Assembly (NCBI GenBank): GCA_011109175.1
Contig: RDEW01000084.1
Location: 24,862-88,861, forward strand
Direction of reading: 5' to 3'
From: Dicyema japonicum
Lineage: Eukaryota > Dicyemida > Rhombozoa > Dicyemidae
DNA: 64,000 nt
Made by a program: the position numbers and the translations under genes. A model generated the notes under the pieces. The model was not told the DNA's origin. It worked only from the letters and a program-made list of their open reading frames with translations, and searched no databases. Position 1 is the stretch's first letter. Every line of letters starts with the position of its first letter. Positions 1 to 11,180 of this stretch are shown here, piece after piece.

Positions 1-1222
1 AAGATACCAAAGGTTAAGTTGTGTGTTTATAGAGCGGACAATTTCATCGATGGCCAGAGCGAAGAGTAGTGGACCAAGTGGGTCCCTTGTTGAACTCCGG
101 TCTCCGAACAGATAATCTTGTCCCCGAAAACCAGTGAAGAATTGTTCCGTAAGCGAGGAAGACAAGTGGAATAAGTTCCGGGGCTCGTTTTGCTTGTAGT
201 TTCGAAAATTTGATCCCTCCTCAATGAATTGAAGGCATTGCAGATGTCCAGCTTGACCCCAATGTGTGGGTTTTGTTCGTCATTCTGTCCAAAAAAACCT
301 CGCAGCATGCACTGCCGCCTCGCATCCGTTCCTTACACCAACCCCAGTTGGAGGGGGGAAAATTCTTCAGATATTCTCGGACAGACAATGCTGCATGCAT
401 TTTCGCTGTCAGTCTTCTGAAATAGTTGCCGACTGCGATGGGGCGGACCCTTCAGGTTTTTTGAAGGCCAATAGATGTGCACTGAAAAGAAGCTCCCTTG
501 CGTGGGGAGGAATAACTCCGTTCAAAATACGCATAACCAGTTTTGTAATTGATTTAACAAGGTTGCAGCCAGCTTCTGCAGTAGCCTCCGCCGTAAGATC
601 CTTGATGTGACCCGGCCGCGAGCCATCGATGCCTCCACTGCTACTCGCCGCAAAGACGAAATGCCGCGTCGCACTTCGCCTTCGGTGACGGTCATCCTTG
701 ACAAATTTCCCGGAAGCACGAATGGGCGGTAATCTGCCGGAGCATGGATGTTTTGTCTAGGTAATTCAAGCACCTCAGGCGTCGCAACCATGACAGTATC
801 GTCGCTGGCAACGACGCGCAACGCCGCTCGGAATAGTTTACGATTTACTCTCTCCAAGTTTTCCGGGCCATTCAAAAAAAACCGAAGGATTGAAAACAGG
901 ATGATTTCTGACTTCTGTCTGGTGAAGAATGCGCATAGAAAACCTGGATGTTCTTCTTCATTTTTGAGGAAAAAAAGTTCCAAGTGTCGTAGTTTTTCCT
1001 CCTGTGTTCCGTTGATCTCCTTTTGAGTCGATAAAAGGAATTCCAAGGCCATCGGGCAAAACTGAGGAGTTTTAGCCAGGTCTCCTGGTCGTCGGACGTG
1101 AGAGCATCGTCAATTGCAGAGGCCAGGCATGTAGCCGCGGGGATCCGGACGGGTCTTGGGATCCTGATTGGGATCTTCCTAGCTTTTCTTAGATCCGACA
1201 AGAAGAGGAATTGGTTGTCCAT
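1..1222 (-). mobile_element. R2-like (WYLDD-type) LINE remnant, N-terminal region to RT palm
   Basis: Minus-strand translation shows a LINE polyprotein in several frames. An N-terminal block with RIPRPVRIPAATCLASAIDD lies near 1100-1190, a linker follows at about 520-1050, and RT motifs lie at 27-308 (NAFNSLRRD, GVQQG). The end at base 1 reads into an LNLWYL motif, so the active site is just outside the window. Related blocks occur at 21.9 kb, 35.9 kb and 62.9 kb, which supports one element family. Frameshifts and stops make it a pseudogene. Assignment to the R2-like group rests on C-terminal fragments of the same family elsewhere in the window (24.5 kb, 30.5 kb) that carry a CxC...H...C knuckle and RPDG...WDA motifs. 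Confidence 0.75.
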
Positions 1223-1414
1223 ATCATTGAAGTCTAGAGGCTCATTCGGTTCGACGTTTTCTTTCTTGGTTAAATTTTCTTTATTCAGTAAATTTGCTAC
1301 TTTCCTGCAACAAAATCAACATGAAATAAAATTATTCCACGGATAAATCCAAACTAATTAATTCCTGACGTGTTCCAGCATAACCCCTACCCAAGAACAG
1401 TGATACAGAGGGCG

Positions 1415-1605
1415 TTGTCCGATTCCAGAACTTGTCGCCAGGGAATTAAATTGTCTCCCGTGGGAAGAATAGTTGGATACTTTTGAATGCCGGCCAGGCA
1501 TTAGGCATCTCTTGAGTGAGGTGGATCCAATGGCGCTATCAGCGGAAAGTTGAAGAAATTCTCAACCAATTAACCACATGGCGCCACATCGCACGCCTTA
1601 AATAT
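1415..1605. repeat. Dispersed repeat A, copy 1
   Basis: A block of about 190 bp shares ordered segments with 6880-7060 and 7139-7290: an opening like CCAGAACTTGTCGCCAGGG, a middle GAATAGTTGGAT, an inner TGAGTGAGGTGGAT, and an end like TAGCCACATGGCGCCAC. The three copies are in the same orientation. The family is not recognised. Because two copies sit close to LINE debris, it may be an untranslated or N-terminal part of one of the LINEs. Confidence 0.6.
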
Positions 1606-1724
1606 ACTTAATTTATGGTATTATTTTTAGTTTAAAAGTAAATACAAAATTAACAATTTCGTAAAATTGATTTATTTTTTATTTATCAATTTTTTGAAAT
1701 TTTATCTAAAATATTCCATGCGGC

Positions 1725-2275
1725 ATTACACAGGCTGAAAAACCTATGGCTAAAACGGAAAGGGAATAACATAAAACAAAGGATATTGTTATACGACACC
1801 TTTATCAAACCAATCCTCCTATACAACTCTGGGACCTGAGGCACCTCAAAAGAGGATTAGGAGAGGCTAGACTCGTTTCACAGGAATCATCTAAGAAACA
1901 TAACTGGAATGTCCTCGCCATCCAAGATCTCGCGGAAAGACTGTACAATATGTGACTGCACGCCAATAAGTCTCGAGATCATTAACTCTGGTTGGAGACT
2001 TTTTGGACACGTGCTGAGGTTAGACTTACACCCCCCAGAATATAACCATGGAAGACTCCTCCCATGTAAAACGCTCTCGTGGAGGACCGAGAACAACCCT
2101 CCCTGTCGTTTTACAAAACGATCTGAAAGCCGTAAAGAAAACATTTGCATTCTGGCGACGACCTGGACACACTGAGGGATCTGGCTAGGAACAGAAAAGC
2201 CTGGAATAAGTTAACTCTTAAAGATATAAGTACTCAAATGAAACGGAGAGTACAGAAAAGGCCTCATATTTTTGC
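1725..2275 (+). mobile_element. RTE-like LINE, RT C-terminal tail (subfamily 1)
   Basis: Frameshifted plus-strand translation gives LYDTFIKPILLYNSG, then LDSFHRNHLRNITG, then WRLFGHVLRLD, followed by RGGPRTTLPVVLQNDLK and LRDLARNRKAWNK. This is the usual carboxy-terminal tail of APE-type LINE reverse transcriptases. The nucleotide sequence is close to that at 8865-9330, so the two belong to one subfamily. Stops and indels (for example the stop in the RLFGHVLRLD region) show it is dead. Only the tail remains, as expected for 5' truncation. Confidence 0.75.
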
Positions 2276-2437
2276 TTAGAAACGATAATTTAATTCTGAT
2301 TTTATTTAGACTTTTCTTGAAAGGAAAGACAAAAAAGTTGAAATCTGGGTTGAAGTGGAACTAACTACACTAGTTGGTTAGAGGTGCGAAGGTGGGAGTC
2401 GTTAAGCTCCTGTGCGGCATAGATACTGTGGCTATTT

Positions 2438-2914
2438 TTGTCAAAGGAAGAGTTATTAAACGCGGGAGAATCCCACTTGTTACTAGGATTCAGGAAAGAG
2501 GACGACGCTTCAGCTTTCGAAGCTGAGGTCAATACAAAGGTACCTTTTGGGCCCGGGGCACATAACCTGTCACGGGTGATTCCTAAGGCTTCGGATTCAA
2601 TAGTGCTAGTCTTCGGAGTCCCTCTGGACTTTGTAGATGATAATGTAGTCGAAGACATCAAGAAGGACTCCAAAAGCTGGGGGAGGACTCCGGACCATGA
2701 AAGTCTTGCTTCGCTCTGGAGCAAAGGCAGAGAGGATCTGAATTGGGGAGGGGGGTCCAATTTGCGGAAAGCCTGCCAATCAAAAGTCTGGTCTCTCAAG
2801 TGCTTGAACTGTGGCGAGGAAACACAGGGCGAGTCATTTAAGATGCCCTGTATCAAAAGGCTACGGAGAAGGTACTACAGGGAGAAAACAGGCACCATCA
2901 TCTGGAATGGCTAG
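2438..2914 (+). pseudogene. Possible LINE ORF1 (gag-like) fragment
   Basis: An open frame of 158 codons contains LVFGVPLDFVDDNVVEDIKK, followed about 40 residues later by KVWSLKCLNCGEETQGESF. A short protein module of the form 'VxGVPxDxxxxxVxxDI' followed by a zinc-knuckle-like cysteine pair is typical of ORF1 proteins of Jockey-like LINEs. Here the knuckle keeps only CLNC clearly, so it is degenerate. The frame overlaps a further open stretch to 3071. No RT follows directly. It could be chance coding, and no host gene function is claimed. Confidence 0.4.
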
Positions 2915-3071
2915 TGATGTAAGCGCTATCCATCGTATGGTAAGTGGATACCCAAACGCGCTTAGGGAAATTGCGTTGTGCTACAGAAAGGAAAATGCGC
3001 CGAAGGTATTTTTCAAATTTATGTCTAGGTTGAATTTTTTGATGGAAGATCGGTCTAATGTCAAGACTTAA

Positions 3072-3817
3072 AAAATAATTGTTTTTTATTATTTTAAATA
3101 AATTATTTGTTAAATCTAGCAATTGTATCTTGTTACCATGAAAACACGTAAAAAACAGGTTGCCCATACGCATCAAGCCATTCATGTGACATAACAATAA
3201 TAAATATTCCATGTTGTGATACCGCTCATGCAGAAACAACTTAATCTCTTTAATCTACTATAAAATAATGAAGAATCTATTAATTTTTTACAAAAAGGGG
3301 GTTTTCCCGGTAAAAAAATATCGTAATCGTAATTTGTTTAATTACCGATGGGTGGTGATGGAATATCGTAGAAATAGACGAATGTATATATTCCAAACGA
3401 AATAATAATTGTGAACGATTATTCACCCAACAATGGTTTTTTGCGGAAATTAAAGAATGTTTCTTCATGGAAATTCAAGATCACACTTTGAAAACACTTA
3501 CAAAAGCGATAGTCTAGAATGTTACTGTTGGCTTAACACTTGTATCTATTGGCGATAATTTGACCAACTATTGATCCGAGTACTGGCCCATACACAGCAT
3601 AAAGAAAGTTTCTAACATCATTAAACTTTTGCAGATTGAGAGGTACTGCTAATTGCGAAACTATAAGGAGATGGGAACCACATGACACATTCTAAACAGC
3701 CATTTTTACCCTAACTCAACCTGTAAACCGAATCATGAATTCAGCGCAATATTAATGGGAATACGGAATCTTTGGTCCATTTTCCTTCTAACCATATGGG
3801 AATTTACATACGAGGAC
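3072..3817. other. No gene seen
   Basis: AT-rich sequence. Open frames here are short on both strands and show no recognisable motif. Confidence 0.5.
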
Positions 3818-4432
3818 TTATCCCGTAAGCAAGCCTTTGAGCAAAATTTCGCGTTTTCTCAAATTTATGAGGATAGAGTCTATCTTTTTCGAATCGTACC
3901 ATCCTTCTAAACTGCATAACATTGCAGGTAGTATCGCAGTGTTGAAGATATAAACAAAAGTCTCCGGCTCGAGCTTTAATTTTCTAACGCAGTAAAGAGC
4001 GTTAGTAGCTTTTTTCTTTCGTATTTTAGCATGTTCCATAAAATTACCTCCCTCGTCAATTAGGAGGCCAAGGTATTTCATAGTTTTTTTCCGAGGTATG
4101 TCTTTTAACAAGCTTTTTAAGTTAGCCATTCTCTTGCTTCCAGTTATCCTCAGCATACCAGACATCTCACGTGGTGCCGAAAGGAAGTTTTCATTGCACC
4201 ACTTTTGAATCTGATCCATGTATGTTTTCAAACGTTTCTCAGATACCAAAGGGTTTAAAGAAACATCATAAATTATGACGTCATCAGCGTATATCAAAAT
4301 TTCTGTACGTGGGTTTTCTGGAGAAGGCAATTCACTCAATTCAATGTTATAAATGACGGGAGGCCAAACAATTTCCAGGTTAGGATTTTCCTTAAGACAG
4401 AGTCGAAGGCCATTTGTAAATTGATCGAGCAA
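3818..4432 (-). mobile_element. Non-LTR RT fragment with intact YADD
   Basis: A 204-codon minus-strand frame carries ILIYADDVIIYD (RT active site, both aspartates present), then about 80 residues later KTMKYLGLLIDEGGNF, the usual thumb-proximal 'YLG...D' block. It ends with a segment (LKLEPETFVYIFNTAILP...GWYDSKK) that is also present at 31878-32141. The upstream palm and finger motifs are missing, so it is 5' truncated. It is among the least broken RT frames here. The clade is unresolved, either Jockey/CR1-like or a relative. Confidence 0.75.
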
Positions 4433-4439
4433 ACGACTG

Positions 4440-5025
4440 TTTTGAGATGGAGAGGATTGTGATCACTCATTAGTTCTGTGGATCACTCGGATGAATTGAT
4501 CAGAAAAGTAATCCATACAATTTGGTTAAATTGGATTATAAAAGTTCTTATTCCGTATGTGCTTTTTACTATACAGCAATATAATCTGGTTTGTGAAAAA
4601 ACAAGTTATAAAGTTTAATTAATACTATAATTTTCAGAATTTATGTTTTTTAAGAAAAAATTAAGTTCGTTAAGAAAAGGAATGATCCAAGTTGCTAAGA
4701 AAAAAATGAAGAAAATTGTAAAAGAGAATGCTCTTAATTCTCCCTGAATAATCCGAAACTTTTTTCAAAAATGTGTTGTTCCGATAAAAAAAAAGATAAT
4801 TCACAAATCTCGTATGGTGCTTTAATCCCTAAAAAAGTGCCAGAATCGTTAAGAAAGACCCTTGCTTTGATTTAAGAGATGAATCCATGATCCTTTATTC
4901 CACACAAAATTCAAAAATGAGTTTATTGATAGCAAGTTAGTTTGTCTGGAGAAAGGCCTTTATCTGAAACCTTTTCTCTTGATGAATTAAATCTATCAAT
5001 TGGAGGATGTGGCCATTTTGAATTG
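4440..5025. other. No gene seen
   Basis: AT-rich stretch with no convincing coding motif and no recognisable repeat boundary before the SINE. Confidence 0.45.
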
Positions 5026-5266
5026 AGCAGGGTGGCATAGTGGTTAGGTGTCGGGCTTAAGTGACTAAGGTTACGGGTTCGATTCTCGCTGCTGTTTACC
5101 TGGTGGAAAGTTCCACGCATCTACGATGCTAAAAGGTTTGACGAGTGACGCATCATCAGTGGATACTCACTGCCGAACTTGATTGTCTAGAAGGGACCCA
5201 CACACAAAAAAAAGAAAAAAAGAAGTCAAGATCATTCCTTGGTTCTAGATCATGAAAAAAGCAGTC
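5026..5266 (+). repeat. tRNA-derived SINE, copy 1 (3' truncated)
   Basis: The head resembles a tRNA gene: GGTGGCATAGTGGTTAGG fits the Pol III A box, and GGGTTCGATTC 35 bp later fits the B box. The body follows (ACCTGGTGGAAAGTTCC, GTTTGACGAGTGACGC, ATTGTCTAGAAGGGACCC, then an A-rich stretch and AGATCATTCCTTGGTTCTA). Copies at 19332, 31029, 32222 and 35535 share this order. The last roughly 80 bp found in the full copies are missing here. Confidence 0.85.
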
Positions 5267-6875
5267 TTTAATCTAATTACCAAAAAAAATTATGGAAGGT
5301 TAAGGCTGATGGCCCAAAGTTTGACTGTACCCACGTGTGCACAATACTTGGGTTTACCCTCATTCTAGTTGTTTTCTTGACTGTAATTAAGAACTCAGAC
5401 CTTACATCCTCCTATTTGACGAGTTTACCAGATTGGAGTGTTGCAGTTAAGCATTTTAATATCATTAAAAATGTTTATCGATAATATTCGATCATCTGAT
5501 ATCCCTAAACACCCTCTTCCATATTCACGATTAACTTTTCAATACGTTCACCTGGTGGCATTTAACAGAATTTTTTTACTTGTGGTGTCAAGCAGAAATG
5601 CAATTCAAGTAGCACACCAAAGATCCTTTTATATTTGTTAAAAATGATGTCGATCTAGTTTAGCTTCAATGTGACTGTCTTCCTTCCCGATTTTTTTTTA
5701 CGTAAAAAATGGACGTGGACGACCTTCTGCATTCACCATGAGCCGGTTTTCCATAATCCATGATCCGGTGCAGGTTAATTTGTATTGTTTCTTTGATTAT
5801 AAAAAATAAGAATGACTATGTTAATACGGGTCAATCAAGATAGATGCAATAACTAAAGAAAAGACATATCGAATCTCACATCGATTGACCCTTTAGTCAT
5901 ACTTCAAACTTAAAACTGGTTTCATTGCTTTTGATTTTCTCTCTACTTTAATTAGTGAGTTTGATGGTTAATAAATATTGATGGTTCATCAATGGTGTTG
6001 CTATATGTTGAAATGTTAGTTTTTGTTAACAATATATCGCTGTCAGTGGATATCGCATGTCCTCAAATTCATAGTTTAATGTCACGTCATTTCGGTTACA
6101 ATAAAAGTTACATTCTTGATCTCATTTTTTAAATTTATTGAGCCAATTGCGGACATTTACTCCAAGAGAGATGGAAGACCGTGATACCGGCAGAGCGCTT
6201 TCCAAGCCTACTAGTTCCAGAGCCTACGGTAATCTAGCCCCCTTAAAAGAGCGCTTCATGACCTAGTAATTGATGGCATTCCTAGAAAACCAGCAGCTGT
6301 TGTGTCAGGAGGTGAAGCCCTTTGCGGTCAACAACAGATCCACATCGGTAGAGGTGAAACTGACACTATTAAAATAATATTAACTCTCCCCTTCCGCTAA
6401 GAGTAGTAATGTTTCCATTACTCATCTCAGCTTAGGCAGAACTCACACTTTATTTAAAAAATAAAGAACAGCTACCCTAATTAATCCAATCCATTTATCA
6501 AAGACATCGAAGTTGTTTTTTTCTTTTTTTAGCGTTTGTGTCCCTGAGACAATCCGGTTCCACATTAATGAATCACTGATGAAAGAATCAGTCTTCACTC
6601 TCAGAAGCATCGTAAATGTTGACTCCATTATATTGTGCTATCCATAAAAATATAAAAAATACGACAACCACTCCACCAGATTCAATGTTCAGCCCGTTGT
6701 CGTATAGCGAGTCTTAGTGAGCAAGACGGTCTTTTTTCCAAGATCGCTTGGTTCCATAATATCGAAAGTGATTAATGAGCGTCGGGGAACCGAATGTCTG
6801 TTCCAAAGGATTACTCTGGTAGTCTCTCTTCACACAAGATCAGTCATCCAAATGACTCGTCTGGAGAGATGGGTC
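5267..6875. other. No gene seen
   Basis: AT-rich sequence with short open frames only. A GC-richer patch near 6150-6370 (gatggaagaccgtgataccg) may be worn element sequence, but I could not assign it. Confidence 0.4.
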
Positions 6876-6879
6876 GATT

Positions 6880-7060
6880 CCTGAACTAATCGCCAGGAAC
6901 GAAATTTCTCCCATTAGAATAAATAATTGGATCTTTTTGAATTCCAGTTAGGCATTGCCCGTCTCCTGAGTAAGGTAGACCTAATGACGCCATCAGAGGT
7001 ATGGAGGAGAAATTTTAAAACAATTAGCCACATATAAGCAAATGGCGCCACTTGGTTTGC
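6880..7060. repeat. Dispersed repeat A, copy 2
   Basis: Matches 1415-1605 in segment order: TCGCCAGGAACGAAATTTCTCCC, AATAATTGGATCTTTTTGAA, GTCTCCTGAGTAAGGTAGA, and the end AATGGCGCCACTTGG. Only about 80 bp separate it from copy 3, so these two may be a local duplication or a nested pair. Confidence 0.6.
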
Positions 7061-7138
7061 AATAATAAAAATTAGATTTAAATTATTCCAAAGACCAAGG
7101 GTAGTTAAACTACTAAATATTTCATCATGACTCGTTTT

Positions 7139-7290
7139 AGCATTCCAGAACTTGTCTCCAGGGGAAGAATAGTTGGATCCTCTTGATGCTGGCAATGCAT
7201 TTGGCGTCTCCTCAGTGAGGTGGATTAATGACGCCATCGGAAGAAAGGAAAATAATTTATGATCAAATAGCCACATAGCACCACATTTAT
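7139..7290. repeat. Dispersed repeat A, copy 3
   Basis: Begins CCAGAACTTGTCTCCAGGGG and continues GAATAGTTGGATCCTC, GGCGTCTCCTCAGTGAGGTG and AATAGCCACATAGCACCACA, matching copies 1 and 2. An overlapping minus-strand open frame (6914-7276) exists, but its reading is not conserved among copies. Confidence 0.6.
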
Positions 7291-7339
7291 TTTATTTATT
7301 TTTTTATAATAAAATAACTTTTTAACAAAGAAACAAATG

Positions 7340-7565
7340 TCAGTTGAGGAAACCGGCTGCGTGGATTGCGAACGAGTTTTTTCGGAGTGTGGCCATTCCA
7401 ATCTTTTGTCTCAGCCATAACTCTTCTCGTTGATCCCTATTCTTTCTGGCAAGCATTCCTCAGAGTTCTCGCAAGAACTCAGCCGTCATTGGACCAACAG
7501 CTCCCGATGATTCGGCCGCAACAGGAGTAAATCATAGCGGTTTCCGAGGCAAGAATATTTCTTGA
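7340..7565 (-). mobile_element. R2-like LINE, extreme C-terminus and 3' end
   Basis: The minus strand encodes a worn version of the segment seen at 24300-24530 and 55735-55960: KYFCLG, RYRFT..A, TEF, then SEECLPERKG, LAETK.WNGH, and a run to the 3' UTR (CCACGCAGCCGG on the minus strand). Only the last part of the element is present. It abuts a Jockey-like 3' end at 7566, also on the minus strand. Confidence 0.65.
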
Positions 7566-7800
7566 TTTTTAGGTTTATTTATCTAACCCCAAGACCACCA
7601 GGAAAAATAGGTCAAAACTAACTAATTAGGTGATTCCAACCTCCTGAAACATTTGAACTCTCTTCATTTAGTCTTCTGATGATCCAACCGCACTCGGAAG
7701 CGTCTTCTCTTCCTTCTGCAAAGGAATTCAATCGGCGTGCACTTTTTTATTACAGACCGAAATTCCTCTGCATGGGCCACCTTTTCCTTGAATGGGTTTC
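7566..7800 (-). mobile_element. Jockey-like LINE 3' end
   Basis: The minus strand matches 24030-24290 closely (codons for FSLNGF/LEAG, then the tail ATTAGTTAGTTTTGACC...CTGGTGGTCTTGGGGTTA). This is the C-terminus and 3' UTR of the Jockey-like family that is best preserved at 22496-24290. It is strongly 5' truncated. Confidence 0.7.
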
Positions 7801-7974
7801 CCCGCAGAAGGGACAGTCCAACATCCCCGGACCTGTCCCTCTGCTCTCCTTCTATGGCTGGATGTATTTTATGGAATTTTCGTTATGGTTTCTCAAGCGA
7901 CCATATTCGCCATTGTGCTGAGACTTAAAAGGCCTATTTGTTCGCAGTGTTGTTCTACAAAATTCAAAAATTAG

Positions 7975-8865
7975 TTGAAAGCCGACTGGCAAGGTTTAAG
8001 GACGTATGTGGACAATAGTCTCCTTGACCTTACTATGGTTAATTGCACAGTAGAGGAGGCGGCCAAGATTCTGTTCGCTATCATTCTGAAAGCTGATAAA
8101 CTATTTACATCTGTCGTCTCTTACAAGAAGTTCAATCCAAGATTATCATCACAAATTGCGTCACTCATCAAGAAACGAGATTCGCTGAAGAAGAATAGAA
8201 CAAAGACCAATAACTCCTTCTACTCCATACGTTCACCAATATGGGTACAAGCAATGGGTTCTCACTCATCCCGACAGCAGGACCATCTTCTTTGACGAGG
8301 ACAAGCGGCCCAGAAAATGCAAAGCCGACTTTTCTAATGTCCTCTCTGGGATGAAAAATACTGGAGACCTGTGTGTTCTTCTCCACCACACAATTTCAAA
8401 TATGAGGTCCCCACAGCTGAACTTTATAACGAGCGACAATAGTTCCCTCATTAATTATACTACCGCTATCAGTGACTACTTTATAGTTGCTGGATCCGTT
8501 ATGGAAGAATTCCTATGATTTTGACAAGTCGGAGATCTCGGAGAATATTTTTTATTTCAGTGGGGTTGACTCGGCCTACGACGCTGTGCGTAACACGCAA
8601 AACGACAGTATTTTAGTATTGAAGACTATCTGAATTTTAAATACGGCTCTTGGGTGTCTGTGACGTCACCTATTTTGGGAAAGTATTGAATAGGTATCAA
8701 CTGCACGTCCCCAGCTGGTATAAGTTAATCTCACTTTAGGGTCAAATGATGAGAATCATTCATGGGGGAAGTGTCCCTGGTTATTGGTTTTACATGGGAG
8801 TTATATATCTGATACCAAAATTTGAATACTCGTAATCGCCTAAGGAATTACGCCCAATATCCTCC
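7975..8865 (+). mobile_element. LINE endonuclease-RT linker, broken
   Basis: Open at 7975-8295 with KADWQGLRTYVDNSLLDLT, then VEEAAKILFA, then FNPRLSSQIASLIKKRDSLKKN, the linker that follows the endonuclease in Jockey-like LINEs. Frames then shift through to about 8860, where GSVPGYWFYMGVIYLIPKFE and LRPISS resemble the start of an RT domain. The rest of the RT core is absent: the sequence goes straight into an RTE-like C-terminal tail at 8865. Either an internal deletion or a chimera of two elements. Confidence 0.6.
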
Positions 8866-9400
8866 CCCCATAACATAAAACAAAGAATAATGTTATACGA
8901 CACCTTTATCTAACCAATCCTCCTATACAACTCTGGGAACTGGGCCACCTAAAAAGAGGAATTCGAGAGGCTAGACTCGTTTCACAGGAATCATCTAAGA
9001 AACATAACTGGAATATCCTGGCCATCCAAGATCTCGCTGAGTGGACTGTACAATAAGTATGACTTTACACCATTAAGTCACGAGATCATTCGTTGGAGAC
9101 TTTTCGGACACGTCCTGAGGTTGGACCCGATATCCCTTCCCCTCCTAATATCTCAATGGAGGATTACTACTCCTCCAATATAAAACGCTTTCGTGGAAGA
9201 CCGAGAACTACCCTCCCGGTCGTTTTACAAAACGATCTGAAAATCGTGAAGAAAACAGGTGACGATCTGGACTCACTGAGGGATTTAGCTAAGAACAGAA
9301 GAGCTTGGAGCAACCTAACTAATTTTCTTATATTTTTTGTTTCACATGCTATAAATATTTTGGCTCTCGTGAAAATGCTAATCATAATAATAACCTCCCC
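8865..9400 (+). mobile_element. RTE-like LINE C-terminal tail with SINE-matching 3' end
   Basis: Frames give MLYDTF, LLYNSGNW, LDSFHRNHLRNITGISWP, RWRLFGHVLRLD, then an open stretch (9093-9434) with RFRGRPRTTLPVVLQNDLK and DDLDSLRDLAKNRRAW. It is the same subfamily as 1725-2275. Immediately after the coding end, bases 9349-9390 read GCTATAAATATTTTGGCTCT, CGTGAAAATGCT and then ATCATAATAATAA. That is the 3' terminus of the SINE family described at 31029. Stops and indels are present. Confidence 0.75.
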
Positions 9401-9839
9401 CGTTGTAAAAGCTAATGACGAAGTGTATAAATAGAATCTTAGAGAATATGTTGACGTTTTGGCCTTTTCTCTGAAAACCAAATGGGAACAAAGAGAATGT
9501 GTCAATGGGCGGAGAAACAAAGTGGGACTTCAATGAGGCAATAACTACATTTGCATTGAGCTAAGTGACAAACTAAACAATTCGGTTAGAAATCTATTGC
9601 TTAGAGGCCTATTATAATACTTTTTGAAATTACAGAGAAAACGGCGAATATCAGTTAGTTCTTAAAATAAACAAAGAAATGAAGAACGGTAAAGATATTG
9701 TACAAATACTTGAATTTGAAAGAGATGTTGTACTTTTCCCTAGTGGATTTAGAAAAAAATCAAAAAATGACATTTCTAAATCTATCATCACCATAAAATA
9801 TAGCACCTTCGCTTCAACGGTCATTAAATTTTCGAGGTC

Positions 9840-11180
9840 TATCAAATTCATTTCAGTTAATATAAAGATTCAAAATTGAATTTAAAAAATATACAAAAAC
9901 ATTTTTCTTTGTCGTTGAAAACATTAAATTTGATTCCAAAGCAACTCTTAATACATTACTCATAAGACATTATTTACAAATTTTACAGTTTTGAATCAAA
10001 AATAACATTCGTTGTACCTCAAATCAAAACAACTTACATTCTAACGGATATGAGAAAGTTAATATTTCTCCAATTTATCGAATTCTGATATGAAACTCAA
10101 CAAAATCATTTTGATTAAAACTGTAAATTCACTGTAAAACATAAATTCAGTTAGCAACATATTTTTATTGTTCGAAATAATTATTGTCCTGTTTGATGCA
10201 ATTTCGACGATTCCATTTTATCGTAAATTCAGACTAGAATCATCATTTATGTATTAATTTTATTTTGCTATTGAACTTCCACAAGTCATCACTATTAATG
10301 GTTCTTATAATTCATGGACATTAAAGGAGCTACCAAATTCGACAAAAAATGGAAGACAAGTTTTTGTTCCCTATGACAAAATCATACATGCCCGATTGCA
10401 TATTAAAATTCTCAATTATCGACAGCAACATGAAATTTGATAATTTACGTGTCTTGACGTGCCAATATTATTTTCTAACACCCATCAGCTTCACCTTAAA
10501 ATTTTCCAGTGTTTTTCATTTCCGTTAATATATAAAAATCAAAATAAATGTAAAATATATATGTTGCAGTCAATTTGTGTAATCTGTCAATTCACGAAAT
10601 GCTTAGAAAATAATTCAGTCATTTCGAGAATTGTCTTGACAGTAACATACACGAAAACAATTTTCTTTGTCATTGAAAACATTAATTTTTAATTCCCTCG
10701 AAAGCACCTCTCAATAATTACATTACTCCTAAAACATTATTGACATGTACTACAGTTTTGAATCAAAAATAACATTTGATGTGCATCAAATCAAAACAAC
10801 ACATTCTAACGGATGTGAGAAAGTTAACATTTTTTCCATTTATCGAATATTGAAATGAAGCTCAGCAAAATCATTTTGATTATAAAATATAAATTCTCTG
10901 TTGTTCTACATCCTTATTGTCTTGTTTAATGCAAATACGATTTCGAAGAATCATTTGTTATCCTAAATTCATAGAATCCTCAACTGAAGTATTAATTGTA
11001 TTCCATTATTTCAATTTCCACAAGTAATCACTATTAAGTGTTCTTATGGAATCATAAAGATTATGTGGGATACCAAGTTCGACATAAAATTGGAATGCAT
11101 ATTTTTTTCATTGATACAATCATACATGCCCACTATTACTTTATTAATGTGATTTGATAATTTCATTTCTTCACGTGCCG
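9840..11180. repeat. Two-copy diverged direct repeat, period about 765 bp
   Basis: Unit 1 (about 9850-10455) and unit 2 (about 10510-11180) share, in order, TTTCTTTGTCATTGAAAACA, ACAGTTTTGAATCAAAAATA, CATTCTAACGGATGTGAGAA, CAAAATCATTTTGATT, and an end near ACGTGCC. The copies differ by many substitutions and small indels, so the duplication is old. No coding frame spans it. It could be a satellite seed or a duplicated element interior. Confidence 0.7.

Noticed and set aside
5040-5110. Functional tRNA gene
   Set aside because: A and B boxes are present, but no sound cloverleaf could be drawn and the same head is attached to a common body in dispersed copies, so it is a SINE head.
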